Shown: one piece after another, positions 27,088-35,536 of the stretch
Layout: every line of letters starts with the position of its first letter
Numbering within the stretch: the first letter of the stretch is position 1
Source: Arthrobacter sp. OAP107
Lineage (GTDB): Bacteria; Actinomycetota; Actinomycetes; Actinomycetales; Micrococcaceae
Reading direction: 5' to 3'
Length of the DNA stretch: 64,000 nt
NCBI RefSeq assembly: GCF_040546765.1
Contig: NZ_JBEPOK010000001.1
Location: 4,030,001 to 4,094,000 of the forward strand
Notes under the pieces: generated by a model
What the model was told of the DNA's origin: nothing
Seen by the model: the letters and a program-made list of their open reading frames with translations, nothing else
Databases searched by the model: none
Position numbers and translations under genes: made by a program

Positions 27088-27235
27088 ACGCACCGGGCGA
27101 CTCAGGACAGCTTGTAGCTCGGCCGGTACCTGGCGCCGTCCTTCGTGAACTTGTTTCCTCGGCGCCGGCTGGGCCCTGACGCTGTCCCTCGATCCCTCAC
27201 GCCGCAGCAATACGTTCACTCAACCGGCGGGTCCT

Positions 27236-27299
27236 CCAACTGACTCGCAGTTGTTGTCGTTTTGAGGGCCCATAACGACAACAACTGCGAGTCAGTTGG
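27236..27299. repeat. Dispersed long palindrome, copy 1
   Basis: A perfect 26-bp stem (27236-27261 with 27274-27299) around the loop TTGAGGGCCCAT. The arm contains GACTCGCAGTTGTTGTCG. It is identical to copy 2 (39671-39736) over arms and loop. It lies between the convergent HAD and hydroxyacid dehydrogenase genes, where it could end transcription from both sides. Confidence 0.9.
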
Positions 27300-27312
27300 G
27301 ATGGGGTCAGGT

Positions 27313-28263
27313 TCAACCGGCGGCGAAGGGGCCGTCCTGCACAAGGTTGGCCGGCCGGTTTCCGGAAGCCAGCGCCTCGAGCTGCTTGGCCAGGAGCTTT
27401 ACGATCCGCGGTTCGAATGCCGATGCATTGCCGCCAATGTGGGGCGTAATCAGCGCGTTCTCGGACGCCCACAGCGGGTGGTCGCTCGGCAGCGGCTCGG
27501 GGTCGACAACGTCGAGGGCGCAGTGCAGCCGGCCCGCGAGCACTTCCGCGGTCAGCGCCTCAGTGTCCACAACCTGGCCCCGACCGACGTTCACCACCAG
27601 TGCGCCGTCCGGCAACGCGGCCAGGACCTCGGCATTGACCAGCTTGTGCGTAGCCTCGTTCAACGGGGTTACCGCCACCAGGACGTCATGCGTGGCTGCC
27701 AGCGAAACGAGGTCGGCGGCCGCATGGACCTGGCCTTGCTCGTCCGTGCGGGCACTGCTGCCCACCCGGTTCAGCTCCACCTCGAATGGCTCCAGGCGCT
27801 TGGCGATCTCGCGCCCGATCCCGCCGACGCCGACCAACAGCACCCGCCGGTCCGCCAGTGACGGCCGGCGCTGGGGACGCCAGCTGCCCGCCTGCTGGTC
27901 ACGGACCGCCGCGTCGATGCCGCGGAGCTTGGCGAGGATAAGTCCGACGGCGAGCTCCGCCGTCGCGGCAGCGTGCACACCCGCCGCAGTGGCGACGGCG
28001 GCCGACGCACCTGCCGCCTCCGGCACGCCGTCGTACCCTGTGGACTGCGTCTGGACCAGCTGAAGGTTGCCCGCTTTGGCGAGTGAACCCAGGACTGCAG
28101 AGGCGTCAATGTACGGCAGGATCACCGCGTCGATTTCATCCAGGGCGACGCCCTCCGGATTCGAGCGCAGATCCCAGACGGCGCCCCGAAGCTCGCCCGG
28201 AAGCGGCTCCAGGCGTCCGAGGAGATCCCGGTCGGGAAAGCTGACGGTACGGATTGGCGGCAT
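27313..28263 (-). CDS. NAD-dependent 2-hydroxyacid dehydrogenase
   Basis: This 316-residue protein has the D-2-hydroxyacid dehydrogenase fold: NAD-binding VLLVGVGGIGREIA (about 143-156), the catalytic Arg in VNVGRGQVVD (about 226-235), Glu in DPEPLPSDHPLW and His in TPHIGG (about 276-281). The ATG at 28263 has AAAGGAT upstream. It is divergent from the RraA-led operon and its promoter carries the same TTTCTCAT element, so it probably belongs to that pathway, interconverting a 2-oxo and a 2-hydroxy acid. Confidence 0.88.
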   Translation of the reverse strand: MPPIRTVSFPDRDLLGRLEPLPGELRGAVWDLRSNPEGVALDEIDAVILPYIDASAVLGSLAKAGNLQLVQTQSTGYDGVPEAAGASAAVATAAGVHAAATAELAVGLILAKLRGIDAAVRDQQAGSWRPQRRPSLADRRVLLVGVGGIGREIAKRLEPFEVELNRVGSSARTDEQGQVHAAADLVSLAATHDVLVAVTPLNEATHKLVNAEVLAALPDGALVVNVGRGQVVDTEALTAEVLAGRLHCALDVVDPEPLPSDHPLWASENALITPHIGGNASAFEPRIVKLLAKQLEALASGNRPANLVQDGPFAAG

Positions 28264-28327
28264 GGGGATCCTTTTCGTGAGAGGGGCAGACATGGGCTTT
28301 CGACAAGCCCAACCAGCCCGGCTTAAC

Positions 28328-28351
28328 TGCGAAAGTTTTCTCATATGCGAT
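28328..28351. promoter_or_regulatory. Regulon element, site A (hydroxyacid dehydrogenase promoter)
   Basis: GAAAGTTTTCTCATATGCGAT lies 65 bases upstream of the dehydrogenase start. It shares TTTTCTCATATG with sites B and C. A further inverted pair ATGCGAT/ATCGCAT (28345-28362) overlaps it. Confidence 0.65.
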
Positions 28352-28442
28352 CATCATCGCATCGGCATCGATGCCTGGCAAGATCGGCACCGCGGGCACT
28401 TCGCCCGGTCCCAAGCTTTTACATCCCGGAAATGAAAAAGGG

Positions 28443-28486
28443 TTGACGGATCCAAAAAGAAACGCGAAACTTTTCTCATATGTGAT
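28443..28486. promoter_or_regulatory. Promoter with regulon element, site B (RraA operon)
   Basis: TTGACG (28443-28448) is spaced 17 bases from GAAACT (28466-28471), a plausible -35/-10 pair. GAAACTTTTCTCATATGTGAT overlaps the -10, so a bound repressor would block the promoter. The RraA start is 56 bases downstream. Confidence 0.65.
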
Positions 28487-28541
28487 TGTGGTCTCAGGAT
28501 CGGCCGCCGCATCCAACCCTCCCAACTGAAGGTGAAACACC

Positions 28542-29174
28542 ATGGCAACAACGCTCGAACTCACTGTCCGCACCGCACAGTGGACCCGCCCGTCCCGGGA
28601 CCTCGTCAAGGCATTCGAGAAGTTCCCGGTGGCCAACATCGGCGACGCAATGGAGCGGCTGGGCCTGGTTGACGGCAACATCAACCCCATCTGGGCCGGC
28701 GCGCACTGCGTCGGCTCGGCACTCACGGTCCTCGGCGCAGCCGGGGACAACGCGGCTGTCATCGAGGCACTGAACTACATCGAGCCGGGCGACGTCGTCG
28801 TCATCAACGGCTTCGGGCACGAGCACCGCGCACTGGTGGGCGAACAGCTGTCCCAGCGTTTCGAGGCCGCCGGAGCCACCGGCGCCGTCATCGACGGCTA
28901 CATCCGCGATCGCGCCACCATCACGGAGATCAGGTTCCCGGTCTTCGCCCGCGGCACCACCCCTGCAGGCCCGTTCAAGAACGGCCCCGGTGTGATCGGC
29001 GAACCGGTCGCCATCGGCGGCATCGTCTGCTCCCCCGGTGACATCGTCGCCGCCGACGACGACGGAGTCGTCATCATCCCCCAGGCCCGCGCGGCGGAAA
29101 TCCTGGAACGCGTTATCGAAGTCGCCGCGCACGAGGCCGAAATGACGGCCGAGATCACGCGCGAATACAGCTAA
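28542..29174 (+). CDS. RraA family protein (4-hydroxy-4-methyl-2-oxoglutarate aldolase-like)
   Basis: The 210-residue protein has the RraA fold: NIGDAMERLG (about 32-41), VLGAAGDNAAVIEAL, the substrate loop GEQLSQRF, GAVIDGYIRD (about 113-122, with Arg-Asp expected to bind substrate and metal) and DDDGVVIIP near the C-terminus. Members include 4-carboxy-4-hydroxy-2-oxoadipate / 4-hydroxy-4-methyl-2-oxoglutarate aldolases and oxaloacetate decarboxylases. GAAGGTG precedes the ATG. As first gene of the operon it probably cleaves or decarboxylates a 2-oxo acid intermediate; the substrate is unknown. Confidence 0.82.
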   Translation: MATTLELTVRTAQWTRPSRDLVKAFEKFPVANIGDAMERLGLVDGNINPIWAGAHCVGSALTVLGAAGDNAAVIEALNYIEPGDVVVINGFGHEHRALVGEQLSQRFEAAGATGAVIDGYIRDRATITEIRFPVFARGTTPAGPFKNGPGVIGEPVAIGGIVCSPGDIVAADDDGVVIIPQARAAEILERVIEVAAHEAEMTAEITREYS

Positions 29175-29222
29175 TCCAAGCTTCTCCCGCAACAGGGACC
29201 CTCCTAGACTGAGAGAACTCCA

Positions 29223-30572
29223 ATGACTAATTCATCGACGGATTCAGTGGACCTCAACACCGCTCAAGTACAGGTCGTCACGGCCGACGGCAAGATGGTG
29301 CGGAAGGCAACCTTCGCCGGCACCATGGGCTCCTTCGTGGAGTGGTACGACTACGGCATTTACGGCCTCCTGACCACCTACCTGGCGGTCAACATCATGG
29401 GCTCGAAGGACGTGGGCTCCCTGCTGCTGACCAACGTCGGCTTCCTGGTGAGCTTCCTGGCCCGCCCGTTCGGCAGCGTGATCTGCGGCTACCTCGGGGA
29501 CAAGCTGGGGCGCAAGAACCTGCTCGCGGTGCTCCTGCTCCTCATCTCGGGCGCCACGGCGGCGATCGGCCTCATCCCGTCGTCGTCCGTCATCGGATGG
29601 GCCGCGCCGGCGCTGCTGATCCTGTTCCGCATCCTGCAGGGCTTCTCGGCCGGCGGTGAAGTGGCCGGCGCCATGGCCTTTGTTGGGGAGTACGCGCACA
29701 ACCGGCACCGGAACTACAGTATGAGCTTCATCGCCGTCGGATCCTTCTGCGCCCTCCTGTTCGGGAGCGCCCTGTCCGCCGCCCTCATCACCACCCTCGG
29801 CGAAGCCACCATGGGGGCCTGGGCCTGGCGCGTGCCGTTCCTGGTCGCCCTGCCCCTCGGCTACATCGGCTATTACATCCGTTCCAAGATGGAGGACACC
29901 CCGCACTTCGACGCCCTCCGCAAGCGCAACGAGGTTGAGCGCAACCCGCTGCGGGCAGCGCTGACATCCAAGCGCCACCTGAAGGCCATCGCGCTGACCA
30001 TCTTCCTCCCGGCCGTCAACGGCCCCGGCTACTACCTGCTCTTCGCCTACATGCCCACCTACCTCAAGACGCAGCTGGGCACCGGCAACAACTTCTCCAT
30101 GGTCCAGGCCCTGACCGTCACCGCCTTCAGCCTGGTGGCCATCATCATCTCCATCCCGCTCATGGCCCGCCTCTCCGACCGCATCGGCCGCAAGCCCGTG
30201 CTCGCAGTCTCCGCAGTCCTGATGGCCGTGGTGTCCTACCCGATGTTCGCGATGATTACCACCGGCAACATGGTCCTGGCCTGCATCGCCACCGTGGTCA
30301 TGGCCATCGCCTTCTCCGGCCACGCCGCCGTCGTCCACACCGTCCTGACCGAGATGTTCCCCACCACCGTCCGCTACAGCGCCTACAGCATCGGGTTCAG
30401 CATCAGCACCATCATCTTCGGCGGCAGCGCCCCGCTGGTCATGACCGAGGTCATCAAGGCCACCGGCAACAGCATGGTCCCCGCCTATGCCTCCGTCGGC
30501 ACCGCGATCATCACCCTGGTATCCGTGTTCTTCCTGAAGGAAACCAAGGGCCAGCCGCTGCAGACCCACTAA
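29223..30572 (+). CDS. MHS-type major facilitator (metabolite:H+ symporter)
   Basis: The 449-residue protein has twelve predicted helices and MHS-family signatures: GTMGSFVEWYDYGIYG (about 34-49), GDKLGRKN (about 92-99) and RLSDRIGRKP in the second half. The family includes KgtP and ProP importers of organic acids or betaines. It is the likely importer of the substrate used by the surrounding enzymes. An inverted repeat follows the stop. Confidence 0.88.
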   Translation: MTNSSTDSVDLNTAQVQVVTADGKMVRKATFAGTMGSFVEWYDYGIYGLLTTYLAVNIMGSKDVGSLLLTNVGFLVSFLARPFGSVICGYLGDKLGRKNLLAVLLLLISGATAAIGLIPSSSVIGWAAPALLILFRILQGFSAGGEVAGAMAFVGEYAHNRHRNYSMSFIAVGSFCALLFGSALSAALITTLGEATMGAWAWRVPFLVALPLGYIGYYIRSKMEDTPHFDALRKRNEVERNPLRAALTSKRHLKAIALTIFLPAVNGPGYYLLFAYMPTYLKTQLGTGNNFSMVQALTVTAFSLVAIIISIPLMARLSDRIGRKPVLAVSAVLMAVVSYPMFAMITTGNMVLACIATVVMAIAFSGHAAVVHTVLTEMFPTTVRYSAYSIGFSISTIIFGGSAPLVMTEVIKATGNSMVPAYASVGTAIITLVSVFFLKETKGQPLQTH

Positions 30573-30582
30573 CCAAACCCCG

Positions 30583-30627
30583 ACGACGGCGGGCGGCGGC
30601 CGCCATTGCCCCCCCACCCGCCGTCGT
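30583..30627. terminator. Hairpin between the MHS and PxpA-like genes
   Basis: ACGACGGCGGG and CCCGCCGTCGT form a perfect 11-bp stem around a 23-base GC-rich loop. It could be a partial terminator that lowers expression of the downstream genes, since the gap to the next start is only 97 bases and I see no strong promoter in it. Confidence 0.5.
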
Positions 30628-30669
30628 TGGACCATTAGGCACCACAACAGAACCACTGGGAGAGTCACC

Positions 30670-31473
30670 TTGAGCATCAATTCAGTCGCCGTCGTTGCAG
30701 ACCTCGGCGAAAGCTACGGCAACTACACCATCGGCGACGACGACGCCCTCCTGGGCCTGGTCACCGCCTCGAACATCGCGTGCGGCTTCCATGCCGGCGA
30801 CCCGCGAGTCATGGACGCCACGGTGAAGTCCTGTGTCGAGCGCGGCATCGAACTGGGCGCACACCCCGGCTATCCGGACCTGGTGGGCTTCGGCCGCCGC
30901 CTGATTGAGGCCAGCGAAGAGGAAATCCGCACGGACGTTCTCTACCAGATCGGCGCGCTGGACGCCTTCGCCCGCATCCATGGCGGCAAGATCAGCCACG
31001 TGGCCCCGCATGGCCGGATGGGCAGCATCGCCCAGACGGACGCCAAGCACGCGCGCGCCATCACTGACGCCATCAAGGCGTATGACCCCTCCTGTATCGT
31101 GATCTGCCAGAACGGGCTGCTGGCCGACGAATCCCGCAAGCGCGGACTCGAGGTGGGCTACGTCTTCCTCGCAGACCGCGGTTACGGCGAGGACGGCATG
31201 CCCGTCTCCCGCAACACCGAGGGCGCGCTCCTGCATGACCCCGAGGAGATCGGCCGCCGCGTGGTCCAGGTGGTCACCGAAGGCACCGTCCGCGCCGTCA
31301 CCGGCAAGGTGGTCCCGCTCGGGCACGACGCAGACGTGGTCCTTCTCCACGGCGACCACCCGCAGGTCCTGGAGAACGGCACCGCACTCCGTGCCGCCCT
31401 GGACAAGGCCGGCATCAGGGCCACCGGCCTGCAGGACGTCCTGGCCGAGAAGGCCCGCCGGACTGCCGCCTGA
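30670..31473 (+). CDS. LamB/YcsF family protein (PxpA-like), altered motif
   Basis: The 267-residue protein aligns by eye with 5-oxoprolinase subunit A: ADLGE (10-14), ASNIACGFHAGD (about 33-44), GAHPGYPD...GFGRR (about 62-77), FLADRGYGEDG and LLHGDHPQ. Two positions conserved in characterised PxpA differ: the N-A-D-L-G-E-G start is V-A-D-L-G-E-S, and the HVKPHGxLYN block is HVAPHGRMGS, losing Lys and Asn. Start is TTG at 30670 with GGGAGAG upstream. It is followed by PxpB- and PxpC-like genes, so a three-part complex is likely, perhaps opening a lactam or cyclic compound other than 5-oxoproline. Confidence 0.8.
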   Translation: MSINSVAVVADLGESYGNYTIGDDDALLGLVTASNIACGFHAGDPRVMDATVKSCVERGIELGAHPGYPDLVGFGRRLIEASEEEIRTDVLYQIGALDAFARIHGGKISHVAPHGRMGSIAQTDAKHARAITDAIKAYDPSCIVICQNGLLADESRKRGLEVGYVFLADRGYGEDGMPVSRNTEGALLHDPEEIGRRVVQVVTEGTVRAVTGKVVPLGHDADVVLLHGDHPQVLENGTALRAALDKAGIRATGLQDVLAEKARRTAA

Positions 31474-31515
31474 CCTTTCGGTGCCCGACCACCACGCCTT
31501 TAGAACCTAGGAACC

Positions 31516-32337
31516 ATGAGCATCCAGCCAGCGCCAGGACCGCCGACGCACCAGCCCTTCGAGATCGAAGCGACGCCCTTCGGTGACTCGGCCCTGATGC
31601 TGAAGGCGCTGGCTGCCACCGCAGAGGAGCGCCAGGCCGGAAGCCGCCGGCTCCGCGAACTGGTGTTCGGCCTCCAGCCGCACGGGCTCCTCGATGTGGT
31701 GGCCGGCGTGGACTCGGTGCTGGTGGAGTTCGACTGCCTTGCCGTCAGCCACGCCCAACTCGCCCAGACCATCCGGCTGGCCGCGGCGGGTTCCGGGCCG
31801 GCTGGTGGTCCCGCTGCTGCCGGTGCCGGGCGCGCGGCCGAGCTGTTCGTGATCCCGGTGGTGGTCAGCGAGGCCTTCTCCCCCGACCTTCCCGACGTCG
31901 CGGCGGAGCTCGGCATCAGCCCCAAGGCTGTGCTGGACATCCTGGAGACCTGCGAATTGAGCATCAACCTGCTGGCGTCCGCGATGGCACCCATGATGGG
32001 CACCCTCCCGTTCCCCGGCCAGGTCAGCCGCTGCCGGGAACCCCGCACCAATGTGGACCCCGGCTCGGTGATGGTGGCCGGCGCCAGCGCCATCATCCAG
32101 CCCTTTCCCGGCCCCAGCGGCTGGAAGGTCATTGGCCGCACGCCGCTGACCGTGTGCGACATCCGGGAGGACCCCGCCACGTCCTACACCCCGGGCGACC
32201 GGGTGCGTTTCCGGGTCATCCCAGAGAGCGAATGGGAGTCGTTGGAAGGCCAGTTCCTCCGGCCGGCCACCGCGTCTTCCGCGTCGGCCGCGCCGGCAAC
32301 CTCAACTTCCGGAGGGACCACCGATGCGGACCGCTGA
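31516..32337 (+). CDS. PxpB/KipI-like protein (carboxyltransferase domain, subunit 1)
   Basis: The 273-residue protein matches the KipI / allophanate hydrolase subunit 1 domain: GDSALMLK (about 23-30), ELVFGLQPHGLLDVVAGVDSVLVEF (start near 47), EPRTNVDPGSVMVAG (start near 175) and GWKVIGRTPLTVCDI. The usual FLPGFPYLG segment of PxpB is replaced by SAMAPMMGTLPF. The C-terminal 25 residues are Ala/Ser/Thr-rich. It overlaps the next gene by 14 bases and presumably forms a complex with it. Divergence parallels that of the PxpA-like neighbour. Confidence 0.78.
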   Translation: MSIQPAPGPPTHQPFEIEATPFGDSALMLKALAATAEERQAGSRRLRELVFGLQPHGLLDVVAGVDSVLVEFDCLAVSHAQLAQTIRLAAAGSGPAGGPAAAGAGRAAELFVIPVVVSEAFSPDLPDVAAELGISPKAVLDILETCELSINLLASAMAPMMGTLPFPGQVSRCREPRTNVDPGSVMVAGASAIIQPFPGPSGWKVIGRTPLTVCDIREDPATSYTPGDRVRFRVIPESEWESLEGQFLRPATASSASAAPATSTSGGTTDADR

Positions 32338-33352
32338 ACTGACTGTAGGACTGAAGATCCGTGAAGCCGGCTGGCTTTCCACCTTCCAGGACCTCGGACG
32401 GGAGCGCTCAGAGTACATGGGCGTTCCGTGCGGCGGCGCAGCCGACCAGCATTCTGCCTCGGTCGCCAACATCCTGGTGGGCAACCTCCGCACGGCCACG
32501 AGCATCGAGATCATGGGCGGCCGGTTCAGCTTCATTCCTGATTCTCCGGTGCTGATCGCCGTCACTGGAGCCCCCGCGGATGTGACGGTCAACGGCGAGG
32601 CCGCCGCCATGTGGGAGCCGGTCTGCATCCCGGCAGGCGTACGCGTGGTCATCGCCAACGCGCGGGGCGGTATGCGCAACTACCTCGCGTTCAGCGGCGC
32701 CCTCGAGACCAGCCTGTTCATGGGCAGCGCCGCACCGGAGGCGCGCATGGGCTTCCCGCAGCAGATCGGCGTCGGACAGGACCTTCAGCTGCACACCAGC
32801 TACGCCGGATTCGAACACCCCTACCTCTCCCAGCCCCTCTTCCGGCTGCCGGTGCCAGTCACGGCCTTCAGCCCGGGCACCTGGCACATCGACATCGTCG
32901 AGGGCCCGGAAACCGACGCCGCACCCGGCATCCGTGAGCTGCTGTCCTCGCGCGCCTACACCGTGACCGCGAAGTCCAACCACGTGGGCCTGCGCCTTGA
33001 CGGCCCGGTGGTCCACCCCGAGGGCCTCGGCGAAATCGTGTCCCACGGCGTTCCGATCGGCGCCTTCGAGATCCCGCACGGTGACGAACTCATCATCCTC
33101 GGCCGCTACCGGACCCTGACCGCCGGCTACCCCATCGTCGCCTTCGCCACCAAGGCATCCCTGCCCCTGCTCGGCCAGGCCCGCCCCGGCCAGAAGATGA
33201 CTTTCAACTGGGTCAGCAGCAGCCAGGCAGTGGACCAATACCGCGAGGAGCAGCGGCTGCTCGCCGTGCTCGAGGAACGCGTCGCCAGCCTGTTCACCGC
33301 GGTCCGGCTGCCGCACGCCTCCGCACTGGCTCCCAATCCGGCGGCGGCCTGA
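32324..33352 (+). CDS. PxpC-like protein (biotin-dependent carboxyltransferase domain, subunit 2)
   Basis: The 342-residue protein has the allophanate hydrolase subunit 2 / PxpC domain: REAGWLSTFQDLGR (start near 10), GVPCGGAADQHSASVANILVGN (start near 32), EIMGGRFSF, VTGAPADV and, near the C-terminus, SHGVPIGAFEIPHGDELIILGRYRTLTAGYP. GGAGGG precedes the ATG inside the PxpB-like gene (14-base overlap), indicating translational coupling and a 1:1 complex. The inter-domain region NYLAFSGALETSLFMGS is typical of the family. Confidence 0.82.
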   Translation: MRTAELTVGLKIREAGWLSTFQDLGRERSEYMGVPCGGAADQHSASVANILVGNLRTATSIEIMGGRFSFIPDSPVLIAVTGAPADVTVNGEAAAMWEPVCIPAGVRVVIANARGGMRNYLAFSGALETSLFMGSAAPEARMGFPQQIGVGQDLQLHTSYAGFEHPYLSQPLFRLPVPVTAFSPGTWHIDIVEGPETDAAPGIRELLSSRAYTVTAKSNHVGLRLDGPVVHPEGLGEIVSHGVPIGAFEIPHGDELIILGRYRTLTAGYPIVAFATKASLPLLGQARPGQKMTFNWVSSSQAVDQYREEQRLLAVLEERVASLFTAVRLPHASALAPNPAAA

Positions 33353-33369
33353 ACTTTCCGGACCGGTGC

Positions 33370-33410
33370 TTGACCCGGCCGGAACAAAGATGAGAAACTT
33401 TTCTCATATG
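33370..33410. promoter_or_regulatory. Promoter with perfect regulon palindrome, site C
   Basis: TTGACC (33370-33375) is 18 bases from GAAACT (33394-33399). The palindrome ATGAGAAA-CT-TTTCTCAT (33390-33407) is a perfect 8-2-8 dyad covering the -10, followed by ATG-C-A-A-T as in sites A and B. The SDR start is 38 bases downstream. Confidence 0.7.
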
Positions 33411-33444
33411 CAATGCAAATCTCACTGCGATTAGGAGCGGTACA

Positions 33445-34242
33445 TTGGGACTTCTTGAAGGCAAAGTTGCCATCATCACCGGTGCAGGCACCGGTATGGG
33501 GCGTTCCACCGCTGCCCAACTCGCCGCCGAAGGCGCCAGCGTCGTGCTGGTGGGCCGCCGCGGCGAGGTGCTGGATGAAGTAGCCGCAGCCATTACCGCC
33601 GAAGGGGGCAAAGCGGTCACCCGGGCCGCGGACATCTGTTCAAAGAACGACGTCGACGCCCTGGTCGAGTGGGTCGGCGAGACCCTGGGACCGGTGGACA
33701 TCCTGGTGAACAACGCCGGCAGCGCCAGCAAGGTGCTCAATGTCCGCTGGATCAGCCAGGAGGAATGGAACGACGTCCTGGACGTCAACCTCAACGCCGT
33801 CTACCTCCTCACCCAGGCGGTGCTGCCGGGCATGCTGGCCCGCAAGACCGGCACCATCATCACTGTCTCCTCCCTGGCTGCCGTCAATCCGAACCTGCTC
33901 GGCGGCGCCGCCTACGGTGCGGCGAAGGCCGCGGTCCGGAACTTCATGACCTACCTTCACAACACCTTCCGGAACGAAGGCCTGCGCGCCGTCACCATCC
34001 TGCCCGGCGAAACCGCAACCCCCATCCTGGACAACAGGGCACGCCCGCCCCGGCAGGAGGAACGCGAAACCATGGTCCAGCCAGACGACGTGGCCCGGGC
34101 CATCCACCTGGTGGCCACGCTGCCGCAGCGGACTGTGGTCCAGGAGCTCGTGATCGCGCCCACCGTGCAGCGTGACACCTCCGGGGACATCGAAATCAGC
34201 CGGTGGACCGGCGCCCCGGCAGAGGAAGTCCCCCAGCCATGA
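33445..34242 (+). CDS. Short-chain dehydrogenase/reductase
   Basis: The 265-residue protein is a classical SDR: cofactor loop TGAGTGMG (about 12-19), NNAG (about 88-91), catalytic Ser in VSSLAAV and Tyr/Lys in YGAAK (about 155-159). It starts at TTG 33445 after AGGAGCGG and has its own site C promoter. Its TGA overlaps a possible ATG at 34239 of the next frame. It probably oxidises or reduces a hydroxy intermediate in the local pathway. Confidence 0.88.
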   Translation: MGLLEGKVAIITGAGTGMGRSTAAQLAAEGASVVLVGRRGEVLDEVAAAITAEGGKAVTRAADICSKNDVDALVEWVGETLGPVDILVNNAGSASKVLNVRWISQEEWNDVLDVNLNAVYLLTQAVLPGMLARKTGTIITVSSLAAVNPNLLGGAAYGAAKAAVRNFMTYLHNTFRNEGLRAVTILPGETATPILDNRARPPRQEERETMVQPDDVARAIHLVATLPQRTVVQELVIAPTVQRDTSGDIEISRWTGAPAEEVPQP

Positions 34243-34352
34243 AACGCCGCCGCACGTACGCAGCTACCGCCGCCGGTGCCGTACCGGCGGCGGCACCGGC
34301 CGCCGTCGGCCTCGCCCCAGCCAGCCATCCCCCGATCCGAAACAGGACCACA

Positions 34353-35525
34353 ATGACCCTAGAACCAGCCACCACCCTCGCCAACAGCTTTCAGCCCTCG
34401 GAGGCCGTGCTGCGCGTGCAGCGCACCTCCCTTAGGGTCCAGCAGCCCCAGTCCAAGGGTGACCTCGTGTCCCTGGCCATGGGCGAGCCCGACTTCGACA
34501 CCCCCGCCCAGGTCCGCGCCGCGGCGGCCAAGGCCCTGGAGGAGGGCCACACCCACTACTCGCCGTTGCTTGGCGAGCCGGTGCTTCGCGAGGAGCTGGC
34601 TGCCCGTATCGGCCGGCTCCTCGGCGAAGTGGCCAGCTCGGGCGACGTGCTGATTACCCAGGGCGGCACCGCCGGCCTCTCGGCCGCGATCCTCGGAATC
34701 GTCAATCCGGGAGACAAGGTGGTCATCCCGGACCCCACCTACTCGCTGTACGCGGACCTCGTGAGCATGGCCGGAGGCACGGTGGCGCCGGTACCGCTGG
34801 CGGAGGATCTGCACTGGGACCTCGAGGCACTGGCCACGGCGATGGAAGGCGCCAAGCTGTTCGTCTTCTGCAACCCTTCCAACCCCACGGGCATCGTCCA
34901 CACCCGCCGTGAGCTCGAGGCCCTGGCGGACATGGTGGCCGGAACCGACACCCTGGTGCTGTCCGATGAGGCCTACAGCGACCTCGTCTACACCCCCGAG
35001 CCCTTCGTCTCCGCTTTGGAAATCGAAGGCCTCCGCGGCCGGACCATCTACTGCCAGACCTTCTCCAAGAGCTACGCCATGACCGGCTGGCGCGTCGGAT
35101 ACCTGTGGGGTCCGCCGTCGGTCATCGCCTCCGCGGCCCGGGTCCACAACACCTTCAACGGCTCCATGAACACCGCCGTCCAGCTGGCCGCGCTGACCGC
35201 TCTGAAGACCTGCGGACCGGACATCGAGCGCATGCACGCCTCCTACGCCCTGCGCCGAGAGCTCATGGCCACGGGCCTGGGCAGCATTCCCGGGCTCACC
35301 GTCAGCTCCCCCGAAGGCGCCTTTTACCTCTTCCCCAAGTACGACGTCGACCTGCCGGCGGCTCAGATGGTGGCGCACCTGCGCGACTTCGGCGTGGCGG
35401 TCCGGCCCGGCAGCGAATTCGGCCGGAACGGTGAGTTCCACCTCCGCCTCTCCTATGCGGCCAGCGCCGAAGCCATCACCGCCGGCGTCGAACGCCTGGC
35501 CGCCGGCCTGGCAGCACTGCGGTAG
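34353..35525 (+). CDS. Class I/II PLP-dependent aminotransferase
   Basis: The 390-residue protein has fold type I aminotransferase features: LAMGEPDFDTP (about 41-51), HTHYSPLLGEPVLRE, NPSNPTGI (about 174-181), DEAYSDLVY (about 207-215), the PLP Lys239 in FSKSYAMTGWRVGY, and the carboxylate-binding Arg in FHLRLSYA. I chose ATG 34353 (CAGGA upstream) because homology starts there. An in-frame ATG at 34239 overlaps the SDR stop and would add a 38-residue Ala/Pro-rich extension. It probably acts on a 2-oxo/amino acid pair linked to the RraA and dehydrogenase steps. Confidence 0.88.
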   Translation: MTLEPATTLANSFQPSEAVLRVQRTSLRVQQPQSKGDLVSLAMGEPDFDTPAQVRAAAAKALEEGHTHYSPLLGEPVLREELAARIGRLLGEVASSGDVLITQGGTAGLSAAILGIVNPGDKVVIPDPTYSLYADLVSMAGGTVAPVPLAEDLHWDLEALATAMEGAKLFVFCNPSNPTGIVHTRRELEALADMVAGTDTLVLSDEAYSDLVYTPEPFVSALEIEGLRGRTIYCQTFSKSYAMTGWRVGYLWGPPSVIASAARVHNTFNGSMNTAVQLAALTALKTCGPDIERMHASYALRRELMATGLGSIPGLTVSSPEGAFYLFPKYDVDLPAAQMVAHLRDFGVAVRPGSEFGRNGEFHLRLSYAASAEAITAGVERLAAGLAALR

Positions 35526-35536
35526 ATTCCAATTCC

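Noticed and set aside
29244..30680. Long open frame of 478 codons on the minus strand
   Set aside because: It is the antisense shadow of the MHS transporter, with a Gly/Asp/His-rich composition typical of reverse-frame GC-rich DNA and no ribosome site.
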